A stretch of DNA of 64,000 nucleotides, from the NCBI GenBank assembly GCA_963969495.1, contig OZ018333.1:86221256-86285255 (forward strand), in the 5' to 3' direction. The notes under the pieces are model-generated. The model searched no databases, was not told the DNA's origin, and saw nothing but the letters and a program-made list of their open reading frames with translations. Shown here piece by piece: positions 23,954 to 33,816 of the stretch. The first letter of the stretch is position 1; each line of letters starts with the position of its first letter. A program made the position numbers and the translations under genes. The stretch is from Ceratothoa steindachneri. Its lineage: Eukaryota > Arthropoda > Malacostraca > Isopoda > Cymothoidae.

Positions 23954-26900
23954 TTGCAGGAGACCATGCTAGGCGCGTGCCCTCTGCCCGCCCTCGCGGC
24001 GTATAAGGGTCTTGCGACCCCACCACCGCGGGATGGCCGGGCTGGGGGATGCGCGGTTTACACCCGGCATGATGTCTCCGTTCTTCCTTTCTCTTTAGAT
24101 ACCTCCTTTCAGGCAGTGGCTGTGCAGCTGCACCTGGATAGGAGGTATACTATCATTTCTGCGTACATTCCACCGTCAGCTGACTTCGACGCGGTGGACT
24201 TCCGCCGCGTCGTGGCACGGTTGCCGAGGCCCTATCTCTTGCTTGGAGATCTGAACGGCAGGCATCCTCTATGGGGAGATTACTCCATAAATCCCAGGGG
24301 ACAAGTCCTTGCCGATCTGATCGAAGAGCTTGAGATGGGTGTCCTAAACGTGGATGAGTTTACGCATCACTGTCCGAGAACCGCTTCCTTTTCTTGCCTT
24401 GACCTATCTTTGTGCTCTTCGGATGCACAGCCTGATTTTGATTGGGGGGTGGTCGATGACCTCCATGGTAGTGATCACTTTCCCATTCAAATATCATTTT
24501 CAGGGCAACTGCCGCCTGAGAGACCACCTCGGTGGTGCTTGGCGCGGGCGCGGTGGCCTGCATTTCAGGAAATGACTGAATTCTCTATCTCACTCGAGGA
24601 GTTTAGGTCGGTAGATGATGCCGTTGAGTTCTTCTCCGGCAACCTCATCGCCGTGGGCCTGACTACTATTCCTAGGACGTCTGGCCGTTTTGCACGCCGA
24701 CCACTCCCATGGTGGTCGGTCGAGTGTGAGACGGCCCTCAAACAGAAGCGTTTTGCCTACATGCGCTATAAACGCCGCCCGAACGATTTCACTGTCGCTG
24801 AATTTCGTCGGGCTAGGGCTAGGTTCCGGTATATTTCGAAGCACGCCCGCCGCTCTTCTTGGCGGGCATACGTGTCTTCACTTAACGGGAAGACCCCTTT
24901 AGCTGAGGTGTGGAAGCGAGTCAAAAGGATTCGGGGCAAGTTCTCGCAGGACCCCCCTCCCGTTCTCCAGGAGAATGGGACCGCAATCTCGGACCCCGCG
25001 TCCGTGGCGGAATCCTTAGCGACCGCTTTTTCCGCATTCTCTAGCCGTGATGCTGCTCCGCCAGCATTCAATGCACGTCGTGATGTCGCGGAAGGCCGCC
25101 GGCTGGACTTTACCTCCAGAGGCGGAGAACCCTTCAACGACAAGTTTACTGTGAGTGAGTTGCGCTCCGCTCTCGCTTCGTGCGCGGACACCGCCCATGG
25201 TCCGGACGATGTCCCGTACGCCATGCTTCGACACCTGGGTGAGCGAGGCATGGCCTTTCTGTTAGATTTGTTCAACAGGATCTGGGTGGAAGGTCTTCTC
25301 CCAGACTCCTGGCGAATCGCTACTGTGCTCGCCTTTCGCAAGCCGGGGAGAGATCACTCTACTCCGACCGGTTTCCGCCCAATCTCTCTAACCTCTTGCG
25401 TGTGCAAGTTGATGGAGAAATTGGTAAATGTTAGATTAGCCTTTTTCCTGGACAGCGGAGGCCATCTGTCTTCTGCACAGTGCGGCTTCCGTAAGTTCCA
25501 CTCCACGTCGGATGCTCTGCTCCGACTGGAAAATGCCGTCTGCGAGGCTTTCCTTCGTAGACAGCACTACGCCACGGTGTTTTTTGATCTGGAGAAGGCC
25601 TATGATACCGCATGGCGATACGGTATCATGGAGACTCTCCACACGATGGGGGCGAGGGGACGCCTCCCAATGTTTATATCTGAATTTTTGCGAGATCGTC
25701 GATTCCGCGTACGGGTGGGGGGAGCCCTCTCCGGCCCAAAGGAGCAGGAAGAGGGTGTCCCGCAGGGAAGTGTCCTCAGTGTCACACTCTTTGCCCTGAG
25801 CATCAACGGCATCACCTCGGTGCTGCCGGAAGATGTTCTCGCTACGCTCTACGTGGACGACCTTTCGATCTCTTTTGGCGCGGCCCAGATGCCAACTCTG
25901 GAGCGCCGACTCCAACAGGCATTGAACCGCGTCTCTCGCTATGCCGAAGCGCACAGGTTTCGGTTTTCTTTGGCCAAGACTAAGGTGGTGCACTTCTGCC
26001 GCCACCCACGGCTTCAACCCGACCCAGATTTGTTTCTTAATGGGGTGCGCCTGGATGTGGTTGAGTCGCACCGTTTCCTTGGTCTTGTATTCGACCGACG
26101 CCTCACCTGGGAGGCTCACATTCGCAGCCTTAGGGTCTCTTGTACCCGCGCCATGGACATTCTCCGTTCCGTGACGTTCAGCGCTTGGGGCGCTGATAGG
26201 GCTACCACCTTACTTTTTTATCGATCCTTTGTTCGCTCGAAGCTCGACTACGGATGCGAGTTTTATGCATCCGCAGCCGAGCGTTTATTGCGGAAGGTGG
26301 ATTCGATCCACCACACCGGCCTTCGCCTTGCGACCGGTGCCTTCCGCACTTCCCCCATTGAGAGCCTGTTGGTCGATGCTGGGGAGATGCCACTCGCTCT
26401 GCACCGCGTGCAGTGCATCACTCGCCTGTACGCGCGAGCCCTGCGCCTCCCTCAGTCGCCAACAGCTCTCACTGCATCCGCAGCTGATCTCGATGGTGCC
26501 TATGCCGCCGATAGACGCCAGTCATACCCTAAGCCCTTTGGGTTTAGGGCCAGGAAACTCCTTCGAGAGGTAGATATAGCTTTCGGGCCGGTGGCGCCCC
26601 TGGTTCTGCCCAGGACGCCACCCTGGAGGGTACCACATTTGGCTATTTGTCGCCACGCCTCTGCTCCCAAAGCTTGTACTGCGCCGGGAGTATTGCGTTC
26701 GACCTTTTTGGAGCACACATCGTGTCACGGTGGTACCGTGCCATTGTATACGGATGGCTCCAAGTCCCAAGAGGGGGTCGGCTTCCACGCCGTATCCCCT
26801 CTGTTTGAAGTCAGCGGGGCTCTACCGGGCGCTGCGTCTGTCTTCACGGCTGAGCTGGTGGCAATACACCACTCGGTACGGGAGATTACGCGACGTGCCC

Positions 26901-27631
26901 GATTCGGAGACTGGATTGTGATTTATAGCGACTCACAAAGCGCCCTGAGTGCTCTCGGGGCATTGGAATCTCCGCATCCCCTGGTTCGCGAAATCCGTGA
27001 CGCCACGGTTTTGGCGAGCCGGGCAGATGTCGAGATTATCTTCTGCTGGGTTCCTGGACATGTAGGAATTGCGGGGAATGAGCGCGCCGATGAGGGCGCC
27101 AAAGAGTCCGCGAGGACTCTGCGACCGGACCAGCGTTTCGCTCTTCCTCACACTGACTACATGGCAGGAATACGGGCAGCTCTTCGGACTGCTTGGCAAA
27201 GAAGATGGGAGACGGTCGAGGGGAACTTAAGGTTGCGTGCCATTGCGCCGCGACTGTTCCCATGGACCTATCCCCCAATGCCGCGGCGGCTTCAGGTTGC
27301 TTTCTGTCGTCTTCGAATCGGACACACTCGTGTGACGCATCGTTACTTGGTGGAGCGCTCGCATGTGCCCTATTGCAACGACTGCGTCGTCCCCCAGACT
27401 GTTCGGCATATTCTTGTCGAATGTCCCAGTCTGGGTGATCTTCGCGCACGATACCTGTCTCGGTACCGGGATGGGTGGGGTCGCTACCGCCTGTCCCTTG
27501 TACTCGGGACGAGTGCGTGCACCCTGACTGGTGAACTTATTGACTTTTTGGGGGAGGCCGGCCTTCTCCCCTTTATTTTAGGTTCCTTTTTTTGTTATTG
27601 TTTTAGGTTGCACTCTCCTGCACCGGGGTGA
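23954..27631 (+). CDS. LINE ORF2: AP-like endonuclease, reverse transcriptase, RNase H
   Basis: A 1,225-codon frame. The endonuclease has LLLGDLNGRHPLWGDYS (about residue 95) and GSDHFPI (about residue 190). RT shows FRPISLTSC, FFDLEKAYDTAWRYG, QGSVLSVTLF and the YVDDL catalytic box near residue 635. RNase H has YTDGSKS, TAELVAI, YSDSQSALSAL and WVPGHVGIAGNERADE (residues 930-1,050). A C-terminal C-x2-C...H...C region follows (YCNDCVVPQTVRHILVEC). The endonuclease start motif (NCRGLRANW) lies upstream in the same frame, but a TAA at 23,906 separates it from this ATG, so the endonuclease made here would lack its first strand. Confidence 0.92.
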   Translation: MQETMLGACPLPALAAYKGLATPPPRDGRAGGCAVYTRHDVSVLPFSLDTSFQAVAVQLHLDRRYTIISAYIPPSADFDAVDFRRVVARLPRPYLLLGDLNGRHPLWGDYSINPRGQVLADLIEELEMGVLNVDEFTHHCPRTASFSCLDLSLCSSDAQPDFDWGVVDDLHGSDHFPIQISFSGQLPPERPPRWCLARARWPAFQEMTEFSISLEEFRSVDDAVEFFSGNLIAVGLTTIPRTSGRFARRPLPWWSVECETALKQKRFAYMRYKRRPNDFTVAEFRRARARFRYISKHARRSSWRAYVSSLNGKTPLAEVWKRVKRIRGKFSQDPPPVLQENGTAISDPASVAESLATAFSAFSSRDAAPPAFNARRDVAEGRRLDFTSRGGEPFNDKFTVSELRSALASCADTAHGPDDVPYAMLRHLGERGMAFLLDLFNRIWVEGLLPDSWRIATVLAFRKPGRDHSTPTGFRPISLTSCVCKLMEKLVNVRLAFFLDSGGHLSSAQCGFRKFHSTSDALLRLENAVCEAFLRRQHYATVFFDLEKAYDTAWRYGIMETLHTMGARGRLPMFISEFLRDRRFRVRVGGALSGPKEQEEGVPQGSVLSVTLFALSINGITSVLPEDVLATLYVDDLSISFGAAQMPTLERRLQQALNRVSRYAEAHRFRFSLAKTKVVHFCRHPRLQPDPDLFLNGVRLDVVESHRFLGLVFDRRLTWEAHIRSLRVSCTRAMDILRSVTFSAWGADRATTLLFYRSFVRSKLDYGCEFYASAAERLLRKVDSIHHTGLRLATGAFRTSPIESLLVDAGEMPLALHRVQCITRLYARALRLPQSPTALTASAADLDGAYAADRRQSYPKPFGFRARKLLREVDIAFGPVAPLVLPRTPPWRVPHLAICRHASAPKACTAPGVLRSTFLEHTSCHGGTVPLYTDGSKSQEGVGFHAVSPLFEVSGALPGAASVFTAELVAIHHSVREITRRARFGDWIVIYSDSQSALSALGALESPHPLVREIRDATVLASRADVEIIFCWVPGHVGIAGNERADEGAKESARTLRPDQRFALPHTDYMAGIRAALRTAWQRRWETVEGNLRLRAIAPRLFPWTYPPMPRRLQVAFCRLRIGHTRVTHRYLVERSHVPYCNDCVVPQTVRHILVECPSLGDLRARYLSRYRDGWGRYRLSLVLGTSACTLTGELIDFLGEAGLLPFILGSFFCYCFRLHSPAPG

Positions 27632-27815
27632 GGGGGACCTCCCCACGCTGCCGGAGATTGCTTCGATTGTTAAGTTTTTCCAATTTATATTGATTGTTAA
27701 GTTTTCATATTTTAACTTTAAAGTAGCCTAATTCTAGGCTGTCGTGTTTTTCGGCGACTTATGCCCAAGTGGGTAGTTGCCAGATGGGCTCTATAAAAAA
27801 AAATAAAAAAAAAAA

Positions 27816-28792
27816 TCGGTACGGGAGATTACGCGACGTGCCCGGTTCGGAGACCGGATGGTGATCTATAGCGACTCACAAAGCGCCCTGAGTGCTCTCG
27901 GGGCATTGGAATCTCCGCATCCCCTGGTTCGCGAAATCCGTGACGCCACGGTTTTGGCGAGCCGGGCAGATGTCGAGATTATCTTCTGCTGGGTTCCTGG
28001 ACATGTAGGAATTGCGGGGAATGAGCGCCCTGATGAGGGCGCCAAAGAGTCCGCGAGGACTCTGCGACCGGACCAGCGTTTCGCTCTTCCTCACGCCGAC
28101 TACATGGCAGGAATACGGGCAGCTCTTCGGACTGCTTGGCAAAGAAGATGGGAGACGGTCGAAGGGAACTTAAAGTTGCGTGCCATTGCGCCGCGACTGT
28201 TCCCATGGACCTATCCCTCAATGCCGCGGCGGCTTCAGGTTGCTTTCTGTCGTCTCCGAATCGGACACACTCGTGTGACGCATCGCTATCTGATGGAGCG
28301 CTCGCCTGCGCCCTATTGCAACGACTGCGTCGTCCCCCAGACTGTTCGGCACATTCTTGTCGAATGTCCCAGTCTGGGTGATCTTCGCGCACGATACCTG
28401 TCCCAGTACCGGGATGGGCGGGGTCGCTACCGCCTGTCCCTTGTGCTTGGGACAGATTCGTGCACACTGACTTGTTGACTTCTTGGGGGAGGCCGGCCTT
28501 CTCCCTATTATTTAAGCAAGGTTTGTTTGTTTGTTTTTGTTGTTTTTTTTGTTGTTTTTTTGCATTTGTTTTGTTTTTTGTTTGTTTTTTTTCTTTAGTT
28601 GCACGCTCCTGCGCCGGGGGGACCTCTCCCCGACGCACCAGCTTGCTTCCTTTCCCCCTTTTGGGGTGTTGTTTTTTTTTCTCTTTAATTTCATTTTAAA
28701 GTAGCCTAGAACTAGGCCAGTTTTAATACGGCGACTAATGCCCAAGTAGGCAGTCGCCCGATGAGCTCTTAAAAAAAAAAAAAAAAAAAATA
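27816..28792 (+). mobile_element. Second I-clade copy, 5'-truncated, inserted in the poly(A) of the first
   Basis: It starts with TCGGTACGGGAGATTACGCG immediately after the A-rich tail of the upstream copy, matching position 26,873 of that copy. The RNase H frame (27,858-28,478) is open and nearly identical to the young element, differing for example by P for A in the GNERAD motif. It ends in the common 3' signature and 20 A residues (28,771-28,790). Confidence 0.92.
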
Positions 28793-29185
28793 TTCGCGCA
28801 CGACACCTGTCCCGGTACCGGGATGGGCGGGGTCGCTACCGCCTGTCCCTTGTACCCGGGACGAGTGCGTGCACTTTGACTGGTGGACTTGCTGACTTTT
28901 TTTGGGGGGCCGGCCTTCTCCCTATTATTTAAGCAAGGTTTGTGTTTTGTTTTGTTTTGTTTTTTGTTTGTTTTTTTTCCTTTAGTTGCACGCTCCTGCG
29001 CCGGGGGGACCTCTCCCCGACGCACCAGCTTGCTTCCTTTCCCCATTTTGGGGTGTTTTGTTTTGTTTTTTTTCTTTAATTTTATTTTAAAGTAGCCTAG
29101 AACTAGGCCAGTTTTAATACGGCGACTAATGCCCAAGTAGGCAGTCGCCAGATGAGCTCTTAAAAAAAAAAAAAAAAAAAAAAAA
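28793..29185 (+). mobile_element. Third I-clade copy, 3' end only, inserted in the poly(A) of the second
   Basis: It begins TTCGCGCACGACACCTGTCC, equivalent to about 27,438 of the young element, directly after the preceding poly(A). It carries the complete 3' UTR signature and ends in about 24 A residues at 29,185. The next base belongs to the AT-rich viral block, so this poly(A) marks the transposon/virus junction. Confidence 0.92.
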
Positions 29186-29792
29186 TACAATCTGATCACA
29201 GGCAGTTTTATATAGATTAGTAAGGTTATTTCTCTTTTTTTCAACTATTAATCTGTTAACGCATTGGGTGGAAGTTGTTAAAAATATATCGTGTTCATTA
29301 CGAATAGTTCCAGGAATAATTTGGGTCGTAAAAGGATTATAATATTCAACATCCGAATCATCACTCGAATCAATAGATGTTATATCATCATCATCATCAT
29401 CATCATCATAATCCTCCTCCTCCTCCTCTTCTTCTCCTTCTTTATCATAGTAGAAATAATGTTTTTTTGGTTCTTTATTTATCGTTGGAATTAACTTTGA
29501 AGTAGAAGATAAGCATATACCTGTATTAGGCGGGAAAGTTTTTTGAAATTTTTCGCTCTCTATTATCATGATTTTGTTCAGTTAATATATTTACAATTTC
29601 TTTTCCTGATACATCCACACAGTTTGTTTGAAATTCTATACATGACAAACATTGTGTTGTTAAAGAATCGTTTGGATTACAATAAATTAAGTCATTTTGA
29701 CAATAATGATTTGCAATTTGTTGTTCTTTTTTATTATGGGGTAAATCATTAATATCTGGTAATTCTGTAATAAAATTTTCATCGTCAGTCAT
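29186..29792 (-). pseudogene. Viral-type cysteine- and acid-rich protein, truncated by a LINE insertion and frameshifted
   Basis: The N-terminal part (29,792-29,526) has a cysteine cluster (NDLIYCNPNDSLTTQCLSC, then TNCV). A second frame (29,569 downward) carries a long Glu/Asp run and ends TACDQIV directly at the LINE poly(A), where the reading becomes poly-Phe. The two frames overlap near 29,540-29,570 and read as one gene broken by a one-base shift at an A/T run. The real C-terminus is lost. Function unknown; the spacing of cysteines recalls cysteine-rich envelope proteins, but I cannot assign it. It diverges from the gene at 29,861 across a 68-bp gap. Confidence 0.55.
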
Positions 29793-29860
29793 TATTGAGT
29801 AATATATATATATTTTTTTTCAAATTTTCGTACAATTACTTTTTTCTCCTTCTTCTTAAA
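29793..29860. promoter_or_regulatory. Probable bidirectional promoter gap
   Basis: A 68-bp gap between divergent start codons contains a TA-rich TATA-like run (ATATATATATAT near 29,801-29,813). A core promoter for one or both genes is inferred only from position and composition. Confidence 0.35.
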
Positions 29861-31450
29861 ATGGAAAATAATGACGATATTAACTTTTATGATATGGACT
29901 ATGCCAAAAAAATTGATAATTTTCAACAGTGGATAGAAAATTTGGATTGTAATTGTAATAAACAATCTATTTATAAATTGTTACCAAAAAGAGATGATTT
30001 AAATGAAAATTATATTTTCAGGAAAGAAATTAAAGATTTTATACATTTATTATTATTACGACAATATTATTCAAATCCTTTAAATTTTATAAATTTCTTC
30101 ACCGATAAAAGCGTTTGCGCATGTATAACGAACAAACCACATTGGAATCTTGATGATGAATATTTATTTAATTATAAAATTTGCGAATATTGCGATGATT
30201 CAAAATTTTTATGTACCGAATGTCAAATGAATCATAATGAGAAAAAGATATGCGGCGGTCAAAATTGCTCGCTCACTATAGAGGAATTTATATCTAAAAA
30301 ATCTTACGAAAATAAAACATTTTTGCTACTATTTAAAATGTTATTGAACAACGTTGCAAATGTCTCTTCGTTTAAACTATTAACCTTTCAATCGAATACG
30401 GATTATTATATTCAATATCAAACGCACATTGTTATCAGAGGTGGAAATTCTAGTTTCATTTCGTGTGGATTTCAGAATAATGATGTTTGGAAAGGTAATA
30501 ATGGAGTGTATGAAAGTTTTGATGGAATAGAAGATGATTGTTTATGTAAAGAATTGGTTTTTTTGTTAAAAAACATAAAAAATAATAAATGTATAACTAA
30601 ATTACGTAATTTTTTTGTTTGCGGTTCGTATTTATTTCTCATTATTGATTATTCTATTCCATTAACTAATAATTTTAATGAGATAAGTTATCACGTAAAC
30701 GCCAAGGAGGAAAAAATGAATAAAAAACGAAAAGCCGATCAATCGTTTACTAAAAATGAGAAGGTTAACAAAAGAATTAAAATAAAGGAAGAGGAAGAAG
30801 AAAATATGAATATTGAGAGTCTGTTAAGTCTCTTACACAAAATGTCTTCAAATAAAAAAATAAATAAACCCAATAAGTTGGATAATGATTTAAAAAAATT
30901 AGTTGAAAAAAAAAATCAAGATACCTTCCGTGATCATTTTTCGAAGAATTTGCCAGAAAATGAAGAAAAAATAGCTTATATAAATTCTGGTTTACGCATT
31001 GAGAATTATAATTACCAGGATTTACAGCAAGAAAAATCTTCAAATGATGGCCAAGACAAATTTTCATTATCAAAGGATAACTTTTTTTACTTCTCCGAAC
31101 GAAGAAGATATATTATTTTAATTCCACCCCTATTTCTAAATAATCAACGAAACTATTTACGTTTGCTGAATAATTCGAGCAACAAATTTAATAAGTTTTA
31201 CTCAACGTCGGACAATGAGTTACATCCAAACGGGATTAATGAATATGTTGCCCAATTATTAACTAATATAAAATTTAATAATAAAAAAGATTTCGAAAAA
31301 CTTTCCAGAGATAATATATTATCCATTTTGGAATTAATTCAGCGTCAATCAATTTCTAAAATTAATAATAATAATGATAATATTGCAAAAGAAAGCAAAG
31401 ACGTTGAAAATATTGAAGAAAACGAGGCAATTTTCTCCACATTATTTTAA
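29861..31450 (+). CDS. Hypothetical viral-type protein with N-terminal cysteine-rich region
   Basis: The ATG at 29,861 is chosen because no ATG in the correct context precedes it in frame; the longer frame from 29,795 lies in the promoter gap. The product is about 529 residues. Its first 180 residues contain paired cysteines (CNC near residue 28, CAC near 85, CEYC and CTEC near 112-122, CGGQNC near 133) that could bind zinc. A basic patch follows (KKRKADQ near residue 288), with a Lys/Asn/Glu-rich C-terminal half that is probably disordered. I do not recognise the family. It is intact over its full length, unlike many neighbours, and converges on the minus-strand gene ending at 31,460. Confidence 0.7.
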   Translation: MENNDDINFYDMDYAKKIDNFQQWIENLDCNCNKQSIYKLLPKRDDLNENYIFRKEIKDFIHLLLLRQYYSNPLNFINFFTDKSVCACITNKPHWNLDDEYLFNYKICEYCDDSKFLCTECQMNHNEKKICGGQNCSLTIEEFISKKSYENKTFLLLFKMLLNNVANVSSFKLLTFQSNTDYYIQYQTHIVIRGGNSSFISCGFQNNDVWKGNNGVYESFDGIEDDCLCKELVFLLKNIKNNKCITKLRNFFVCGSYLFLIIDYSIPLTNNFNEISYHVNAKEEKMNKKRKADQSFTKNEKVNKRIKIKEEEEENMNIESLLSLLHKMSSNKKINKPNKLDNDLKKLVEKKNQDTFRDHFSKNLPENEEKIAYINSGLRIENYNYQDLQQEKSSNDGQDKFSLSKDNFFYFSERRRYIILIPPLFLNNQRNYLRLLNNSSNKFNKFYSTSDNELHPNGINEYVAQLLTNIKFNNKKDFEKLSRDNILSILELIQRQSISKINNNNDNIAKESKDVENIEENEAIFSTLF

Positions 31451-31459
31451 TATATTATT

Positions 31460-32160
31460 CTAATTCAAACCCTTTTTTTTCTTATTAAAAAATGGCGGTT
31501 TACTTGGATGAAATTTAGGTTTTTGTTTATTATAATTTCTAACATAATTATTAATTTGATTGTTCAGATTTATCTTTTTCTCATTATCGTTATTTTTTTG
31601 CTCATCTTCAGTTTTTTCATTATAATTAGCTCGCGAAAATACTTTAAATTTATCATTGCAAAACTCGCATTGTTTTTGAACCAAAAATTGTTGTAGGTAT
31701 TTTAAAACTCCAATTACGTAATTTAATTGTGTCAAATAATCGGCTAATAAAATGTTATAAGCCCCGCTATTTATTGTTAAAACGTTTTGTTCTATGACTT
31801 TGTTTTGATCATGATGAATCTAAAAATATTATGAAAAATATTTCGTTTATAAAGAATATCAAAAAAACACTGATAGTTTTCACATATTTTATTTTTATGA
31901 AGATCCGTAGAAAAAGTATCACTTTTTTTCACAATATAGTTATTTTTACTCAATTTTTCATAAAATAAAACGCTTTTATCACATTTAATGTTAAATTTTT
32001 TAAATAGATTGGTGTTCAAATATTCAAAAAACATATAAAATTCATATCCATTCCCATCGTTATCATTATTTTTTAACTTTGAAATAAAATTACGAACTTT
32101 TAAATTGATTTTAGTAACCTTTTTAAGGTGATCTAATCTTGAAGAAATTTCTGGTTTTTT
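31460..32160 (-). pseudogene. C-terminal continuation of the protease gene, frameshifted twice
   Basis: Two frames are collinear: 32,160-31,792 (FEYLNTNLFKKF and onward) and about 31,830-31,460 (YNILLADYLTQLNYVIGV, then a C-x2-C pair and a Lys/Asn-rich tail). They meet at about 31,820-31,830, where a one-base shift explains the change. Upstream, the first frame is open without an ATG back to about 32,165 and overlaps the end of the protease ORF at a T6 run. The simplest reading is one protease gene of about 640 codons broken at about 32,160 and 31,825. Separate small genes are possible but would lack good starts. Confidence 0.5.
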
Positions 32161-33392
32161 TCATATCGATTATTCATTTCAGTTAATAAATCAAGAATAA
32201 AAATGAATAATTCATACATTTTTCCTGGAAAAAGAGTTTCAACTTGTTTACGCAGCAAAGTTATGTTGCGTTTATTTTCAAACATAGATTTTACTAGTCC
32301 TTCATCATATAATTGCTTTAATTCATTTTCCGAAAAATCATTTTCAAATTTTTTTATCAATTCTTCCGCTGAAGAAATTTTATCATTTTGTTTTAAATAT
32401 TGATTAACTTTTCTCAAGTATTTTAAAATTTGATGATTTTGTATGATGTATATAATAAATTGCAGATGATTTTTCACATATTTGTCTTGGCAATTTTGAT
32501 AGAGTTTTATTAAAATGGTATTATGAAATTGTAAAAGCTTCGTTATTTCTTTCTCTTTTGGTAGTTTTTTTTCAGAAAATGATGACGAGGCGGTGGCGGT
32601 GGTGGCGGTAGGATGATATTCTTTATCTCGAGTCTCCACTTTGTAATCCTTTTTCATTTCCTTCGAACATTCTTCAATTATACTAGTTAACTGCTCCGCC
32701 GCAATGGATGATAAAATATTGTGATTATTTCCTGATTGTAGTTCGCAATTTTTTATTTCCTTTCTAAGATGCACGTAATCTTCATTTTTCGCTAATCTCT
32801 CTCCTTTCAAAATTTGTTTCGCATTACCATAAACAGCGACTCCACAATTAAATTGATCATTTTGTTGAGGAGTGTTTTTGATATTAAAAAATTTCAAATC
32901 TTTTAAAGAATATGGCGTTTTATAGAAAATTGAAAATGCAATAATAAAATTACATATTGCTCTATAGGTTCGAAAGTTAGGCTGAACTGTACTTAAAGAA
33001 TTAAAAAAACATACTTCGAGATTCTTTAAATCAAATTGCGTTAAAATCCAGTGATTTCCTCCGCCCGTTAATTCACAATTAGTATTAATAAATATTATAT
33101 CGACATTTGTATACATATCCTCATTATACAAGTAATCAATTATTGTAGATGAGCAGTTATTATTATCCTGCAAAAGTTGAAGAAAATACGAAGGTAATAT
33201 TTTACTTCTCTTTACATCATTGAAATTTTTCAAAATATATAACATTGCATTATCAATTTCTTCATCTTCTAAACATAAATTATGTTTCTTTTCGTCAACT
33301 TTTCGTGATATGGATTTTTGAAAATTTGAAAGTGATAATTCATCATCGCTTAAGTCATTATTATTATTATTATTATTATTCTTTTTATACAT
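32133..33392 (-). CDS. Ulp1/adenain-type (C48-like) cysteine protease
   Basis: Residues about 55-205 form a papain-like Ulp1 fold. GGGNHWILTQFDL supplies the catalytic histidine (HW pair), and CFFNSL places Asn where eukaryotic Ulp1 has Asp. QQNDQFNCGVAVYG contains the oxyanion glutamine and nucleophilic cysteine. An Asn in the second position is known in some viral members, so it need not mean inactivity. Such proteases remove SUMO-like modifiers or process virion proteins. The C-terminal half (residues 230-419) is helical and Lys/Glu-rich. The frame ends early at a T6 run near 32,160, beyond which coding continues in another frame. It is divergent from 33,436 over 43 bp. Confidence 0.8.
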   Translation of the reverse strand: MYKKNNNNNNNNDLSDDELSLSNFQKSISRKVDEKKHNLCLEDEEIDNAMLYILKNFNDVKRSKILPSYFLQLLQDNNNCSSTIIDYLYNEDMYTNVDIIFINTNCELTGGGNHWILTQFDLKNLEVCFFNSLSTVQPNFRTYRAICNFIIAFSIFYKTPYSLKDLKFFNIKNTPQQNDQFNCGVAVYGNAKQILKGERLAKNEDYVHLRKEIKNCELQSGNNHNILSSIAAEQLTSIIEECSKEMKKDYKVETRDKEYHPTATTATASSSFSEKKLPKEKEITKLLQFHNTILIKLYQNCQDKYVKNHLQFIIYIIQNHQILKYLRKVNQYLKQNDKISSAEELIKKFENDFSENELKQLYDEGLVKSMFENKRNITLLRKQVETLFPGKMYELFIFILDLLTEMNNRYEKNQKFLQD

Positions 33393-33435
33393 TTTTAATA
33401 TTAATTAAGAAATATAAAAAAAAACAACTAAATAA

Positions 33436-33804
33436 ATGAATTTATTATCATATATGCTAATTCGTAAACCAAATTTTTCTTATAATTTTGATTTGAATGA
33501 ATTTGATTTTAATTATAATCAATTAAATAAAGATCAAATAGAGGAAATAGCATTAGAAAAATTTATTGAGAATATGGAAGAAATTTTAACTCATTTATCG
33601 CAACAAAAGGTTTCTATAGAGAATTGTTTTATGAATATGAAAAATCATATGGACTCCATTATTAAAAATGATAACGAAATATTAAGTGCATTAAAAAAGT
33701 CTAATTTAAATTGGCAAACATATAATAATGAAGGAAATAATCTTATTGTAATTCAAGATCAAAATGGAAAATTATCAGTAATGAAAGAAGATCCGAAAAA
33801 TTAA
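33436..33804 (+). CDS. Small hypothetical protein
   Basis: 122 residues with ATG 10 bp after an A-rich leader. The middle (residues 30-95) is predicted helical, with regular Ile/Leu spacing (IEEIALEKFIENMEEILTHL) suggesting a coiled coil. No known family. The intact frame and its place in the tight gene array are the evidence that it is real. It converges with the gene at 33,817, only 12 bp away. Confidence 0.6.
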   Translation: MNLLSYMLIRKPNFSYNFDLNEFDFNYNQLNKDQIEEIALEKFIENMEEILTHLSQQKVSIENCFMNMKNHMDSIIKNDNEILSALKKSNLNWQTYNNEGNNLIVIQDQNGKLSVMKEDPKN

Positions 33805-33816
33805 AGAGATTTTTTT

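Larger units (their letters stand above)
20950..27815 (+). mobile_element. Nearly complete young I-clade non-LTR retrotransposon
   Basis: It includes a 5' leader (20,950-21,567) with a counterpart at 1-255, ORF1 (21,568-23,850 with lesions), ORF2 (first ATG 23,954, stop 27,629) and a 3' UTR with the CGGCGACTTATGCCCAAGTG signature ending in an A-rich tail (27,795-27,815). Four other copies or fragments of the same family lie in the window, so it has been active. Three lesions (ORF1 shift near 22,590, ORF1 stop at 23,271, ORF2 early TAA at 23,906) make this copy probably non-autonomous. Confidence 0.9.

Noticed and set aside
28460..29095. Phe/Leu-rich plus-strand ORFs in the LINE 3' UTRs
   Set aside because: They arise from T-rich 3' UTR sequence repeated between LINE copies and have no coding features.
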